Source: Brevibacterium antiquum CNRZ 918 (GTDB lineage: Bacteria; Actinomycetota; Actinomycetes; Actinomycetales; Brevibacteriaceae). From it: 64,000 nt of DNA. Positions 1 through 8,983 of this stretch are shown here, piece after piece. The stretch spans positions 1 to 64,000 of the forward strand of contig NZ_FXZD01000005.1 in NCBI RefSeq assembly GCF_900169145.1. Direction: 5' to 3'. Positions within the stretch are counted from its first letter, which is position 1. Each line of letters opens with the position of its first letter. The notes beneath the pieces are model-generated. The model had not been told where the DNA came from. It did not search any database and worked only from the letters and a program-made list of their open reading frames with translations. The translations under genes were made by a program, and so were the position numbers.

Positions 1-32
1 GGGCGAAGAGGACCTCGCTCGAGGCCCAGTAG

Positions 33-968
33 CCTCGACCAGGCAACCTCTCCCAGGCCCTGGCGCCGAACTCCCTGACCACCAGCCCGCACCGATCCAC
101 CTATCGGCACCAAGATGGATACCCCTTAATCCCAATCATCGCCGATTTGACCACTCTCATCGGCGTTGGCGACATCGTTGGCTGGAGCGCCGACGGCGTG
201 ATGGTTTTGGAGTGCAAGAACCGGCCAGCCCCGCAGCACGAGCCCACGACCGGGCGACTGGCTCGGCAGCGTCGGCGCGGGGAACAGCTCGAGACATACT
301 TGACCAGTAGCACTCTCGATGAAGGCGACTTCGTGCGGCAGGCGCACGCCATATCATTGCCGTCTCCAGATTGGGCCGCGGTCGCCGGCCTGCTCGAACG
401 CTGCGAGGCATCGCCGACTAATGTCGCGGTTCACTCGCTCGGGCCGAACGACATCCTCGTGGCCGCAACTTCACAGGCGACAGTGGAACAGGTCGGGAGA
501 GTGATGGCCGCCTTAGGGGATTCAAAGAATCCGTCGGTGGCGTTCTACTCGGAGCTGATCGACACCGCCAGTTACCGGCTGATGGCACCGTCCAGCTATC
601 CGATCGGAGGTGAACGACGATGGCGGCTGCTTGAAGGTGACCTGCAACTGGTCAGATTAGTCGATACAGGCAACTTTGCGGCAGGGTTCGATCACGAAGG
701 TGCGGCAGTAACGTTGGTGCCAGAGCGGTCCGCGGGGCGGCTGAATTTGCGGATTGACATCGACGGCCAGGAGTACACAAAGTTCACACATCAGCTAGCT
801 GAGTTCTGCTTATGGATGCCAGTGCCGTTGGCGGCGCTACGGCTGACACTGATCGACTACGCCCGGATACTGCTCAACGACCGTGCATCAATTGCCGAAC
901 TCGGAGACAGCCGAGACCTCGCCCCGGGCGACAACGTCAAGTACGCGACTATCTACCGACCTGACTGA
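33..968 (+). pseudogene. 5'-truncated PD-(D/E)XK nuclease-like protein
   Basis: The reading frame is open from 33, after TAG at 30-32, to TGA at 966-968. The only near-standard start is TTG at 147, giving 273 aa. Just inside it lie D9 of GDIVG and E22-C-K24 of VLECK, an arrangement typical of the D...ExK active site of PD-(D/E)XK nucleases. The fold needs helices and strands before that Asp, and coding-like sequence (DGYPLIPIIADL) extends upstream of the TTG without any start codon. I therefore infer that the 5' end is lost, by frameshift or junction between about 30 and 75, although the window edge hides what lies further left. The rest of the protein is unrecognised. It stands 148 bp before a second nuclease-like gene on the same strand. 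The nuclease call rests on the motif alone. Confidence 0.45.
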
Positions 969-1104
969 CTCCACTAGGTGCCAACCCCGGTCATCGGCCG
1001 AAAGTGGTCCCCACGATCGCTGGAATCTGACCCGGGAACTTGCATCTGCAGCTGATGGTGACTGGCCGCCCCGAGGACAAGCGGCGAACGCCGGTGGGCG
1101 GCAC

Positions 1105-1110
1105 TATAGT
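1105..1110 (+). promoter_or_regulatory. -10 hexamer TATAGT, leaderless start
   Basis: TATAGT lies exactly 6 nt before the ATG at 1117, so transcription would begin at or next to the start codon. There is no Shine-Dalgarno sequence and no clear -35 box. The same layout recurs at five other genes in the window. Confidence 0.55.
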
Positions 1111-1116
1111 TGAGTC

Positions 1117-3135
1117 ATGGTTCGGCTTGGAGGTTTTCCCGATTCTAGCTCTCTTGACGAGCAGATCTTGATCGAAAGCACGACGGCTGGGGACTTTGAG
1201 ACAGTCCAAAAGTTTTTGCCTCCTGGCCCGGGGCGTGAGAAGCGATTGGTCGAGCTTCGAAACGCAATGACGTCGAACGCTGCAAAATTGCCGAGTTTGG
1301 TCGATGAACTCCGCAACATAATTTCTGGAAGAGACTTGGTGCAGCTGCTCAATTCGGTGGTGGTCCCTGCCTCGATGGTCAGCCTCGGCGAAGGAGAGGG
1401 TCTGGCTGACGGGGATCGAACCTCGTCGTGGGCTGCAAAGATCGAGTACCTGGTGGGAGTCGTACTGTCGATTGATCCCTCTGGTGAGGCGGACACCCCT
1501 CGGGTGATCACAGAGAGAGTGCTCCAGCTCGTTAGCGCGATTTTCGAAGCGGACTCCGCACGAATGATCACGGAGGAACTGTCTAACGCGAACGGTGACG
1601 AGCCTGAGCGGGAGTTGCTGTTGCAACAGTTGAAGATGGAGTATCAATCGGATCGGATGCCGGGTTATGCCGTACATCTTCAGCGGGTGGATGACGAGGT
1701 CTTCGCCCGACATCGGGACTACTACTTGAAGGCTCTGGGGTTCTGCCCTGCTGACGTGATTAGGATTACTCGCAAGCACGCACGCTGGGCGAACGAGTCG
1801 TTGAATTCGGCGCTTTTTGATATGGCGAACCTACACAACAACGCAGACATTGATCCTGAGGCTGCGGCACTACCCCTCCGGCAGGCATTCGACGCGCCAA
1901 CGCTGTGGGAGCCGGACGTCGTTGCAGAACATTCGGGCGTCTCGGTTGAACAGGTCAGAGCCATACTGGACTTTTTCGCAACAAATCTCCACTGCCAGCC
2001 TGATTTCCGTCTACCCGGTGACAAAAATATTGCACGAACGCACCCCGTTGTCGAGCTCGACGACGGAAGGTACCTGGTTCCAGACCCTTGGGCGATGTCT
2101 GCTGTCCTCCATAACCGACTCGCGGTGCAACAGCGTCTCGGATACGATCCGGCAAAGTATCACAAACACCGACAAGACGCGCACGAGCGTTTGATCCTGA
2201 ACTCGTTGCAGAGTGTATACGGTGAACACGCGTGTGGGTCTCGGCATTATCTATCTCCTTCAGGCGAAGGCGGAGAAATTGACACATTGGTCATATCAGA
2301 GTGGCCGCTCGTTATCGAAGGCAAAGCAATTAGCCTGACGGAGGCAGGTCGCCAGGGAAAAGCGCGTCGGGTCGAAACGAAGCTCGCGGAGATCCTTGGA
2401 AAGGCCCTAGGCCAGACAAATCGAGCATTGAGCTACATCCTTGAGGAAGAAGGACGTGAGTTCTCGCCCAAACCTTCTAGTCGAGCAGAAAAACTGCTAC
2501 CAGACGCAGTCTCGGGCGGCACAGCGGTCGTTGTTACGTTCGAGCGCATGGACCCCTTGGCATTCAGCGGAACGGACGTGCTCGACTCCGTTCGTCGACC
2601 AACTTGGATAGTTTCGCTGACCGATATGTTTATGGTGGCGGACGTTTTGAAAACACCAGGCGAGTTCAGCCACTACGCGAAAACGCGAGGTGGTATGGTC
2701 GGATCCAAGACCATGGCCGCCTCAGAAGCGGATCTCCTCGGCGCCTATCTAGCCGATCGCCTGCGCATCATTGACCAACCGAGTTTGAACGAATTCGATC
2801 GCGTAATCATCGGCTATTCCGCTGATGAGCTAAACGAATTCTATACTTCGCGCGAGCTCGGTCTGGCTGCCGAGAAACCGGGAACTGGTGTTCCTGCAGA
2901 TGTCACGGACGCACTGGCGAGGACCACACATGCGCCAGGATGGACCCATTGCGTCGATACGGTGATGCTAGCGCAACCGACTGCGTGGAAGAAGTGGAAG
3001 CGATTCCGCAACCGGCATCGACGCGGTGGCACATTCACGTATGGGGATTTGTCTCTTGCAGTCGTGGCACACGGCGAGCCTTCAATCAACTGCACTGCTG
3101 CGTCGATCACGCTCCACGTTCCTGCGCGAAGGTGA
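1117..3135 (+). CDS. large PD-(D/E)XK nuclease-domain protein, function unknown
   Basis: This is a 672-aa protein that I do not recognise as a named family. Around residues 388-405 it has EIDTLVISEWPLVIEGK, with D389 and E401-x-K403, followed by Q433 in GQTNRAL. That gives a D-ExK-Q order typical of PD-(D/E)XK nucleases such as NERD-like or restriction-like domains. An acidic residue in YGEHACG (about 370) could be the preceding helix Glu. The N-terminal 300 residues are mainly helical and have no motif I can name. A basic C-terminus (KKWKRFRNRHRR) could bind nucleic acid. The ATG is preceded by a -10 at leaderless spacing rather than a ribosome site. Its position in an accessory region beside another nuclease fragment, a recombinase remnant and a CBASS remnant suggests a defence or mobile-element role, which is inference. 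Confidence 0.7.
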   Translation: MVRLGGFPDSSSLDEQILIESTTAGDFETVQKFLPPGPGREKRLVELRNAMTSNAAKLPSLVDELRNIISGRDLVQLLNSVVVPASMVSLGEGEGLADGDRTSSWAAKIEYLVGVVLSIDPSGEADTPRVITERVLQLVSAIFEADSARMITEELSNANGDEPERELLLQQLKMEYQSDRMPGYAVHLQRVDDEVFARHRDYYLKALGFCPADVIRITRKHARWANESLNSALFDMANLHNNADIDPEAAALPLRQAFDAPTLWEPDVVAEHSGVSVEQVRAILDFFATNLHCQPDFRLPGDKNIARTHPVVELDDGRYLVPDPWAMSAVLHNRLAVQQRLGYDPAKYHKHRQDAHERLILNSLQSVYGEHACGSRHYLSPSGEGGEIDTLVISEWPLVIEGKAISLTEAGRQGKARRVETKLAEILGKALGQTNRALSYILEEEGREFSPKPSSRAEKLLPDAVSGGTAVVVTFERMDPLAFSGTDVLDSVRRPTWIVSLTDMFMVADVLKTPGEFSHYAKTRGGMVGSKTMAASEADLLGAYLADRLRIIDQPSLNEFDRVIIGYSADELNEFYTSRELGLAAEKPGTGVPADVTDALARTTHAPGWTHCVDTVMLAQPTAWKKWKRFRNRHRRGGTFTYGDLSLAVVAHGEPSINCTAASITLHVPARR

Positions 3136-3350
3136 AGAACGGTACCGGTGGTACCCGATTGGCCCCCCATTAAAGAAACTAGCTAGATTGGGCCTACTTG
3201 ATGGTTACGTGACACGTTGGCATCGGTTTAGAGAAGGCTCCCGAATTCACACGCTCTACCCAATAAGCCGGAGCTCCACCAACCTAGGTCACCATGAGGC
3301 ATCTTGCTCGTGAATTGGGCGAGCAGGGCAATCACCGTCGCTTAGACATT

Positions 3351-3746
3351 TCAAGAATTAGTCATGTGGAATCCGGTCGAGATGTCAGATGGCTGAACGC
3401 CCCCATCTAGGCCGACTAACTTAGCTACGTGCGCAACCAAGTCACCCAAGACTCTCGTGCCCTCGGCACCGTCCTTAGCGGATATGAGAGCCCTGTAAAG
3501 TCTCATAGTTTCCGCGTCGTGACCAAAGAGTAACGGCAGCTCATTGAGCCTAAGAACGAGTTGACCCTGATCGAGTCGCCATCGCATGATTTCTCGCACG
3601 AGACCGACTCGAGCCTGCTCCTGCCGCTCTTGAAGCTGCTTTGAGAACGACCACCTCTGTTGAAAGTAGCTCCCGACAAGAGTCACAATGGTGCCCGCGA
3701 CCACGCCTAGCGTTCCCGACCAAAGCGCCAGCGCTACGTCAGTCAT
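3351..3746 (-). CDS. small single-pass membrane protein, unknown
   Basis: This 131-aa protein starts at the ATG at 3746-3744, chosen because GGTGGGAG precedes it. The frame is open further upstream (an alternative start near 3824) but without a ribosome site. Residues about 5-27 (ALALWSGTLGVVAGTIVTLV) form one hydrophobic helix. It is followed by a charged, Gln/Arg-rich cytoplasmic helix (SFSKQLQERQEQARVGL) that may be a short coiled coil. I do not recognise the family. Similar small one-helix proteins are common in integrated elements, which fits the neighbouring recombinase. The 215-bp stretch between 3136 and 3350 on its other side holds no gene that I can support. Confidence 0.5.
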   Translation of the reverse strand: MTDVALALWSGTLGVVAGTIVTLVGSYFQQRWSFSKQLQERQEQARVGLVREIMRWRLDQGQLVLRLNELPLLFGHDAETMRLYRALISAKDGAEGTRVLGDLVAHVAKLVGLDGGVQPSDISTGFHMTNS

Positions 3747-3822
3747 CCGACTCCCACCTACACATTGAACCGAAACTCCAACACGTTCGGTAGCCGAATA
3801 ACCTTTGACGTAGATTGACTCC

Positions 3823-3993
3823 ATGAGTGCTGAGCCTCGGCGGGCCGCCGTCTACCTGCGGATCTCTCAGGATCGCGAGAACCGTCGCCTGGGTGTGGAC
3901 CGCCACAGGGAGGACGCCGAGGCGCTCATCAAGGCTAGAGGATGGACTCCAGCAGGGGTCTACGAGGACAACGACATCTCCGGCAGTGGAGTT
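3823..3993 (+). pseudogene. serine recombinase N-terminal fragment
   Basis: The first 57 or so codons read as the N-terminus of a large serine recombinase/resolvase. AVYLRISQDRE contains the strand and the catalytic Ser, followed by GVDRHREDAEALIKARGW and the family motif YEDNDISGSG. Directly after DISGSG, near 3990, similarity stops and the composition becomes very GC-rich. Typical recombinases of this group exceed 400 residues and carry the Recombinase and zinc-ribbon domains, none of which remains. Frame is kept into unrelated sequence, so a nonsense fusion product could still be translated. The break marks the left edge of the GC-rich block and shows that an integrase gene was cut by a later rearrangement. 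Confidence 0.75.
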
Positions 3994-4152
3994 CTCCGAT
4001 GGCGCCATCTCCCCCGCCCTGCTGGGCGAGGACCTGACCGTGGGGGCCTACACGACCGGGGGCGGGCACGCGCCTGCCGGCCGCGCGGTGGGCAATCGCG
4101 GCGGCGCCGGCCGGTGCCAACGGCTGCCCGACCGGCCCGGACGGCTTCCGGG

Positions 4153-4875
4153 TCACCGGGCGGCGCCCGCCCCCGCCACCACGAGGTCGATGAGCCGGCG
4201 GAGCACCACATCGACGTCCTCGCCGTCGATCCGTCTCTGCCGGGAGCGGTTGAGCTCGGCCAGCACCCCGGCGACGATGAGGCGGGCGCCGGCCGCCGCA
4301 GCCGCACCGGGCTCCTCGACGGCAGTGCCTGTCGCACCGTCCCGCGCAGCTCCGATCGCACCGGAAGCGTCGGCCCGGCCGTCCTTCAGGCGCGCGGCGA
4401 TCTGCTCTTCGAGGCGATCGACGCGGTCGAGGACCCGCCGGCGATGCGGCATGTCCGCACCGAAGAGGATCTCGCGCGCGACCCACGTCGCAAGCTCGGA
4501 CCAGCGCCGCATCGCGGTGACGAGCGGCGAGATCAGCTCCGCGATCCGTTCCGCGGTCTCCCCGCCCGCCGTCGCGGTGCCGGGCGCGGCGAACGCAGAG
4601 AGCGAAGTGGTGGTCGTCGCGCGCTCGTGGGCTCCCCAGAGCGCATCGACGACCATCATGAGCAGTTCGACCTTCGTCGCCGCGTACTGGAAGACAGTGC
4701 CCTCGGCCACATCTGCCGCGCGCGCGACCTCGCTCATCGAGGTCCGCTCAAAACCGCGCTCCTCGAACAGCGCGCGCGCCGCGGCGAGGATGCGGGCGCG
4801 CTTCTCCGCCTTCGCCCGCTCGCGCCTGCCCAGCATCGCCGAGGGCGCCAGCTCCGTGTCATCCCGAGTTCCCAT
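4153..4875 (-). CDS. TetR-family regulator
   Basis: This is a 240-aa TetR/AcrR repressor. The N-terminal helix-turn-helix is clear: RILAAARALFEERGFERTSM, then SEVARAADVAEGTVFQYAATK (residues about 28-70), with the usual recognition helix at the end. The C-terminal ligand-binding part is Ala/Arg-rich and not specific enough to name a ligand. It is divergent from oleate hydratase across an 87-bp gap that holds two operator-like sites, so it probably represses both itself and that gene. The same palindrome in front of the dehydrogenase at 8064 suggests a third target. The likely inducer is a fatty acid or acyl-CoA, inferred from the targets. The gene appears intact although it sits in a decaying block. 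Confidence 0.85.
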   Translation of the reverse strand: MGTRDDTELAPSAMLGRRERAKAEKRARILAAARALFEERGFERTSMSEVARAADVAEGTVFQYAATKVELLMMVVDALWGAHERATTTTSLSAFAAPGTATAGGETAERIAELISPLVTAMRRWSELATWVAREILFGADMPHRRRVLDRVDRLEEQIAARLKDGRADASGAIGAARDGATGTAVEEPGAAAAAGARLIVAGVLAELNRSRQRRIDGEDVDVVLRRLIDLVVAGAGAAR

Positions 4876-4884
4876 GCGGAAATT

Positions 4885-4912
4885 GTAGTCGACTCAATTC
4901 TGAGTAGACTCA
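4885..4912. promoter_or_regulatory. tandem TetR operator TGAGTNNACTCA
   Basis: TGAGTAGACTCA at 4901-4912 is a perfect 5-bp inverted repeat with a 2-nt centre. A second, weaker copy (GTAGTCGACTCA) lies at 4885-4896, exactly 16 bp upstream, and both are followed by AT. They sit between the divergent tetR and oleate hydratase starts. The perfect form recurs at 8984-8995 upstream of the dehydrogenase. Confidence 0.7.
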
Positions 4913-4962
4913 ATATCGACGCCGGGTGATCGGCATCCGGCACGCTTCAGGAAGGATGGATC

Positions 4963-6720
4963 ATGCAGCACACGGCAGGTAACTACGAGGCGTTCGCGCG
5001 TCCCCGCCCCGCACAGCACGCGCGGGAGACGAAGGCCTACATCGTCGGCAGCGGGCTGGCCGGACTCGCGGCGGCCGTCTTCCTCATCCGCGACGCCGGG
5101 GTCCCCGGTGCCAACGTTACGATCCTCGAGAAGGACGACATCGCCGGTGGTGCGCTCGACGGCCTCGACGTCCCGGAGAAGGGCTTCGTCATCCGCGGCG
5201 GCCGGGAGCTGGAGAACCACATGGAGTGCCTGTGGGACATGATGCGCTCCATCCCCTCCCTCGAGCTCGAGGGCGCCTCCGTGCTCGACGAGTTCTACTG
5301 GCTCAACAAGGATGACCCCAACTACTCGCTGCGTCGGGCCACCGTGCGCCGGGGCGAGGATGCGGGCCACGAGGGCCGCTTCGACCTGCCGAAGCGGGCC
5401 CAGAAGGATCTGCTCAGGATCTTCCTCGCCGAGCGTGCGGAGATGGAGGGCAAGCGCATCGACGAGGTGATGGGCCGTGAGTTCCTCGACTCGCCGTTCT
5501 GGATGTACTGGCGGACGATGTTCGCCTTCGAGGAGTGGCACTCCGCGCTTGAGTTCAAGCTCTATCTCCACAGGTTCGTCCACCACATCGGCGGACTGCC
5601 CGACTTCACGGCGCTGAAGTTCACGAAGTACAACCAGTACGAGTCCTTCGTCCTGCCGCTCATGCACTACCTCACCGAGCACGGCGTCGTCTTCCGCTCC
5701 GGCACCGAGGTCCTCGATGTGGACTTCGCCCACCGCAACGGCGAGATCCGCGCCACCGCGATCCACTGCCGCCGCGACGGCGCCGAGGAGACCATCGAGC
5801 TCGGTGAGCACGACCTCGCGCTGATGACGATCGGCTCGCTGGTGGACAACTCCGATGACGGCGACCACCACACGGCCGCCGTGCTCAACGAGGCCCCGGC
5901 CCCGGCCTGGGACCTGTGGAAGCGCATCGCGAAGAAGGACCCGTCGTTCGGGCGTCCGGAGGTCTTCTGCTCCTCGATCGAGGAGACGAAGTGGGAGTCG
6001 GCCACCGTCACCACGCTCGATCAGCGCATCCCGGCCTATATCGAGCGCATCGCCCAGCGCGATCCGTTCAGCGGCCGCGTGGTCACTGGCGGCATCGTCA
6101 CCGCCGAGGACTCCTCCTGGCTGCTGAGCTGGACGGTCAACCGCCAGCCGCACTTCAAGAAGCAGCCGAAGGATCAAATCGTCGTCTGGGTCTACGGCCT
6201 GTTCGTCGACGTCGACGGCGACTACGTGAAGAAGCCCCTGGCGCAGTGCACCGGCGAGGAGATCACCCAGGAGTGGCTCTACCACCTGGGCGTGCCCGTC
6301 GAGGAGATCCCCGAGCTCGCGGCGACCGGCGCCCGGTGCGTGCCGGTCATGATGCCCTACGTGACGAGCTTCTTCATGCCCCGCCGCGCGGGTGACCGGC
6401 CGCAGGTCGTGCCGGAGGGGGCGACGAACTTCGCGTTCCTCGGGCAGTTCGCGGAGACCGGCCGCGACACGATCTTCACGACCGAGTACTCGGTGCGCAC
6501 CGGCATGGAGGCCGTCTACGAACTCCTCGACGTGGAGCGCGGCGTGCCGGAGACCTGGGGCTCCACGTACGATGTGCGCGACCTGCTCGAGGCCTCGGCG
6601 CGCATGCGCGACGGCAAGAAGGTGGAGATGCCCGGCCCGGCCGCGCTGCGCGGCTACCTGCGCGGCAGGCTCGAGCACGGGGAGATCGGCCAGCTCCTCG
6701 AGGAGCACGGCCTCATCTGA
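4963..6720 (+). CDS. ohyA: oleate hydratase
   Basis: This is a 585-aa FAD enzyme that adds water to the cis-9 double bond of oleic and related acids, giving 10-hydroxy fatty acids. It is used for fatty-acid detoxification or utilisation and works in the cytoplasm or at the membrane face. The N-terminal dinucleotide fold AYIVGSGLAGLAAAVF is at about residues 26-41. The family motif RGGRELENHMECLWDM (about 82-97) carries the catalytic Glu region, and NQYESF (about 225) carries the conserved Tyr region. Length and the C-terminal segment LGQFAETGRDTIFTTEYSVR match the family. ATG follows GGAAGGA. It is divergent from tetR with operators between. Composition is far GC-richer than the core genes, consistent with transfer. 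The gene itself looks intact. Confidence 0.93.
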   Translation: MQHTAGNYEAFARPRPAQHARETKAYIVGSGLAGLAAAVFLIRDAGVPGANVTILEKDDIAGGALDGLDVPEKGFVIRGGRELENHMECLWDMMRSIPSLELEGASVLDEFYWLNKDDPNYSLRRATVRRGEDAGHEGRFDLPKRAQKDLLRIFLAERAEMEGKRIDEVMGREFLDSPFWMYWRTMFAFEEWHSALEFKLYLHRFVHHIGGLPDFTALKFTKYNQYESFVLPLMHYLTEHGVVFRSGTEVLDVDFAHRNGEIRATAIHCRRDGAEETIELGEHDLALMTIGSLVDNSDDGDHHTAAVLNEAPAPAWDLWKRIAKKDPSFGRPEVFCSSIEETKWESATVTTLDQRIPAYIERIAQRDPFSGRVVTGGIVTAEDSSWLLSWTVNRQPHFKKQPKDQIVVWVYGLFVDVDGDYVKKPLAQCTGEEITQEWLYHLGVPVEEIPELAATGARCVPVMMPYVTSFFMPRRAGDRPQVVPEGATNFAFLGQFAETGRDTIFTTEYSVRTGMEAVYELLDVERGVPETWGSTYDVRDLLEASARMRDGKKVEMPGPAALRGYLRGRLEHGEIGQLLEEHGLI

Positions 6721-6779
6721 GCCCCGCCCACCGCGGGTGCGCCTCGGGCCCGGTCCCGAGGCGCGCCTAGGCTGGTCTC

Positions 6780-7193
6780 ATGTCGCCCACCGCTCCCCTC
6801 GGCTCCGAATCCCGCCTGCCCGCCGCCTGGCGCCCCTGGCGCCGGCCCTCGCCGCTGGCCGGTGCGCGGCCCACGCCGGCCCAGCTCGCCGCGGCGGCGG
6901 ACGGCCCGGCTCGCGACGACGTGCTGCCGCTGCCCGGCGATGCCGAGTCCGCGGGCCTGGTGCGCCTGCTCATCGTGGGCATCAACCCGAGCCCGTGGAC
7001 GACCGCGGTCAACGCCCCCTTCGCGCGCCCGGGCAACCGCTTCTGGCCCTCGCTCGCTGCGGCAGTCATCCTCCCCCGCACCGTCGATGCCTCGCGGGGG
7101 CTGAGCCCGGACGACGAGCGCCTGCTGGCCGAGCGCGGGATCGGGATCGCCAACCTCGTGGGACGGACCACGGCGCGCGCCGCCCAGCTGATG
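6780..7193 (+). pseudogene. mug: G/U mismatch-specific uracil-DNA glycosylase, 3'-truncated
   Basis: The frame from the ATG at 6780 encodes the N-terminal two thirds of a Mug/TDG-type glycosylase. It has LLIVGINPSPWTTAV, then FARPGNRFWPSL, then GIGIANLVGRTTARAAQL. The GINPS segment carries the active-site Asn and PGNRFW is a family signature. After AQL, near 7193, the sequence switches to the complement of a DUF2254 gene. The C-terminal helices and the DNA-intercalating loop are therefore missing, and the open frame continues only as nonsense to 7442. Expected family length is about 170-220 aa. It lies 60 bp after oleate hydratase and is probably non-functional. Confidence 0.7.
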
Positions 7194-7199
7194 CGCATG

Positions 7200-7956
7200 C
7201 CCCACGTGTCCTCGCAGTCGAGCAGGCGCGGGATGTTGACGGCGAGCACGACGTCCCCCGCGGGGCGCGGCGGCGCCGGCAAACCGGGCGGCCGCCGGCG
7301 GCGGTGCCGGTGGCGAGCTCCGCGGCGCGGGTGTGGAAGCGGGCCGCGTCGTAGCGGGTGGAATCGCGGCCCTCGGCGGCGAGGTGGCGCAGCAGCGCGC
7401 CGGGGTCGAGCAGCCGGCACACGCGCACGGCGACCGCGATGAACATGACGCCTCAGCCCACGGTGATGGCCACCGCGCCGACGGTCGAGGCCCAGGGGCG
7501 ATAGGCGTCCCCGCCCACCGCGATCGAGAGCGCGATGAGGAACGCATAGGCGAACGTGCCCACGAAGCAGCCCAGCCCCCACTGCATGACGCGACCGGCC
7601 TGGAATACCGGCGAGATGCGCACCGACAGGGCGGTGACGCCCAGGCTCATGGCGGCCGTCAGCGCGCTGAAGACGAGGCCGGCCAAGGTGACCATGGCCC
7701 CGAAGATGATGCCCAGCAGCGAGCCCACGCCCCCCGCGTCGAGCTGCGGGTAGTGAAGCGGCGGCGCGAGCGCGCGGTCGGGGGCAAGCAGCACGGCGCC
7801 GAGTGCGAGGGCGAGCAGGAAGAGGCGCAGGGGGATGCCCCACATAGTGGGCACGCGGGCGTGGCGGCACATGGCCGCCCATGCGCGGCGGTCGGCGGCG
7901 GTCTCCCGGCGGGCCGGGCCCGCCTCGGTATCGCCGTCCCTCAGCGCTGCACCCAC
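7200..7956 (-). pseudogene. DUF2254 membrane protein, broken and truncated
   Basis: GTG at 7956 is preceded by GAGGAGG at 5-nt spacing. The frame encodes membrane segments (GIPLRLFLLALALGAVLL, then GVGSLLGIIFGAMVTLAG, then CFVGTFAYAFLIALSIAV) like DUF2254 proteins, ending at TGA 7453-7455. Directly behind that stop the same frame resumes with MFIAVAVRVCRLLDPGAL, so a single nonsense change (probably a Trp codon) interrupts it. A frameshift near 7270-7300 then moves the homologous sequence into another frame, where it ends with VVLAVNIPRLLDCEDTWG. It stops at the junction with the mug fragment near 7195. At least three lesions make this a dead gene. Confidence 0.6.
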
Positions 7957-8063
7957 ACGAACCTCCTCGCGACCGGGCCGCCCGGCGGCGCGCCCGCCGC
8001 ACCGTGGCGCGGCAGGTCAAGCCTACCGAGCGCGGCCCACCTCCACCACAGAGCGGGCGGGAC

Positions 8064-8924
8064 TCAGCCCTGCGGGTCGTCGTAGAAGCCGCCGCCCGCG
8101 CCGGCGCCCATGCGGCCGCGGTCGATGTAGTGCTCCTTGAGCCAGGCGGCGAGGCGCTGGCTGTGTTCATCGCCGCTCGACAGGATGTTGTAGGCGGTGC
8201 CGAGGCCCACGACGTCGTAGATCTGGAACGGTCCCATGGGCGCGCCCGTGGCGATCCGCCAGACGTTGTCGACGTCCTCTGGCTGTGCGTAGCCGCCCGC
8301 CGGCAGGTCGAGGGCCGCATTGAGGAAGGGCACGAGCAGCGAGTTGAGCACGTAGCCGGGGCGCTCCTTGAGCACGGGGATGGGCACCATGCCGATGGCG
8401 CGGGCGAACTCCACGACCGTGTCGAAGACCGCGGGGCTCGTCTCCGCCGTGCCCATGACCTCGGCGGTGTTGAACTTCCAGATCTGGTTGGCGAAGTGCA
8501 GGGCGAGGAAGCGGTCGGGCCGCCCGGTGAAGTCCTTCATGTCGCTGGGCAGCAGGGTCGAGGAGTTCGTCGCGAAGATCGTGTGCTCGGGGGCGAGCGC
8601 CGCGAGCTTCTCGTAGGTCTCGCGCTTGATGTCGAGGCGCTCCGGGACGGCCTCGATGATGAGATCGGCATTCCCCGCGGCCCGCGCGAGGTCCGTCGTC
8701 ATCGCCAGGCGCTCGAGCGCTGCCTGTGTGCTGGCCTCGGTGGCGCCCTCGACCTCAGCCCGGTAGGCGGTGACGAGCGCGTCCAGGCGCTTGCGGCCGG
8801 CGCTCAGGGCCTCGTCGCCGATGTCGTAGACGGTGACGTCGAAGCCGGAGTAGGCGGTCTGGTAGGCGATCTGGGCGCCGAGCACTCCGGCGCCCAGCAC
8901 GGTGACGCGGGCGATGTCGCTCAT
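8064..8924 (-). CDS. 3-hydroxyacyl-CoA dehydrogenase
   Basis: This 286-aa enzyme oxidises 3-hydroxyacyl-CoA to 3-ketoacyl-CoA with NAD+ in beta-oxidation, in the cytoplasm. The N-terminal Rossmann motif VTVLGAGVLGAQIA (about 7-20) is present, then ADLIIEAVPE and FATNSSTLLPS. The C-terminal domain has ERPGYVLNSLLVPFLNAAL and GAPMGPFQIYDVVGLGT. It is a stand-alone enzyme of about the usual 280-320 aa. ATG at 8924 follows GAGGAGG. A TetR-type palindrome lies 60 bp upstream, identical in consensus to the one before oleate hydratase. I infer that both enzymes are induced together to process fatty acids. The frame is open far upstream, but that is the antisense of low-information GC-rich sequence. 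Confidence 0.88.
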   Translation of the reverse strand: MSDIARVTVLGAGVLGAQIAYQTAYSGFDVTVYDIGDEALSAGRKRLDALVTAYRAEVEGATEASTQAALERLAMTTDLARAAGNADLIIEAVPERLDIKRETYEKLAALAPEHTIFATNSSTLLPSDMKDFTGRPDRFLALHFANQIWKFNTAEVMGTAETSPAVFDTVVEFARAIGMVPIPVLKERPGYVLNSLLVPFLNAALDLPAGGYAQPEDVDNVWRIATGAPMGPFQIYDVVGLGTAYNILSSGDEHSQRLAAWLKEHYIDRGRMGAGAGGGFYDDPQG

Positions 8925-8983
8925 GGTGTTCCTCCTCGATGGGCCGCCGGGGGCGGCAGCCGCGCAACCTGCGCGCCTATTTT

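Noticed and set aside
1-100. Minus-strand open frame starting at GTG 100-98 (reads WERLPGRGYWASSEVLF)
   Set aside because: It looks protein-like but has only about 33 codons before the window edge, no ribosome site and no recognisable family, so I cannot support it as a gene.
3827-4929. Two long plus-strand frames running through the TetR gene
   Set aside because: They are antisense of tetR in GC-rich DNA. Only the first 57 codons of the frame at 3823 are real recombinase sequence.
4894-6708. 604-codon minus-strand open frame opposite oleate hydratase
   Set aside because: This is a shadow caused by high GC3 in the oleate hydratase gene, and the translated product shows no family features.
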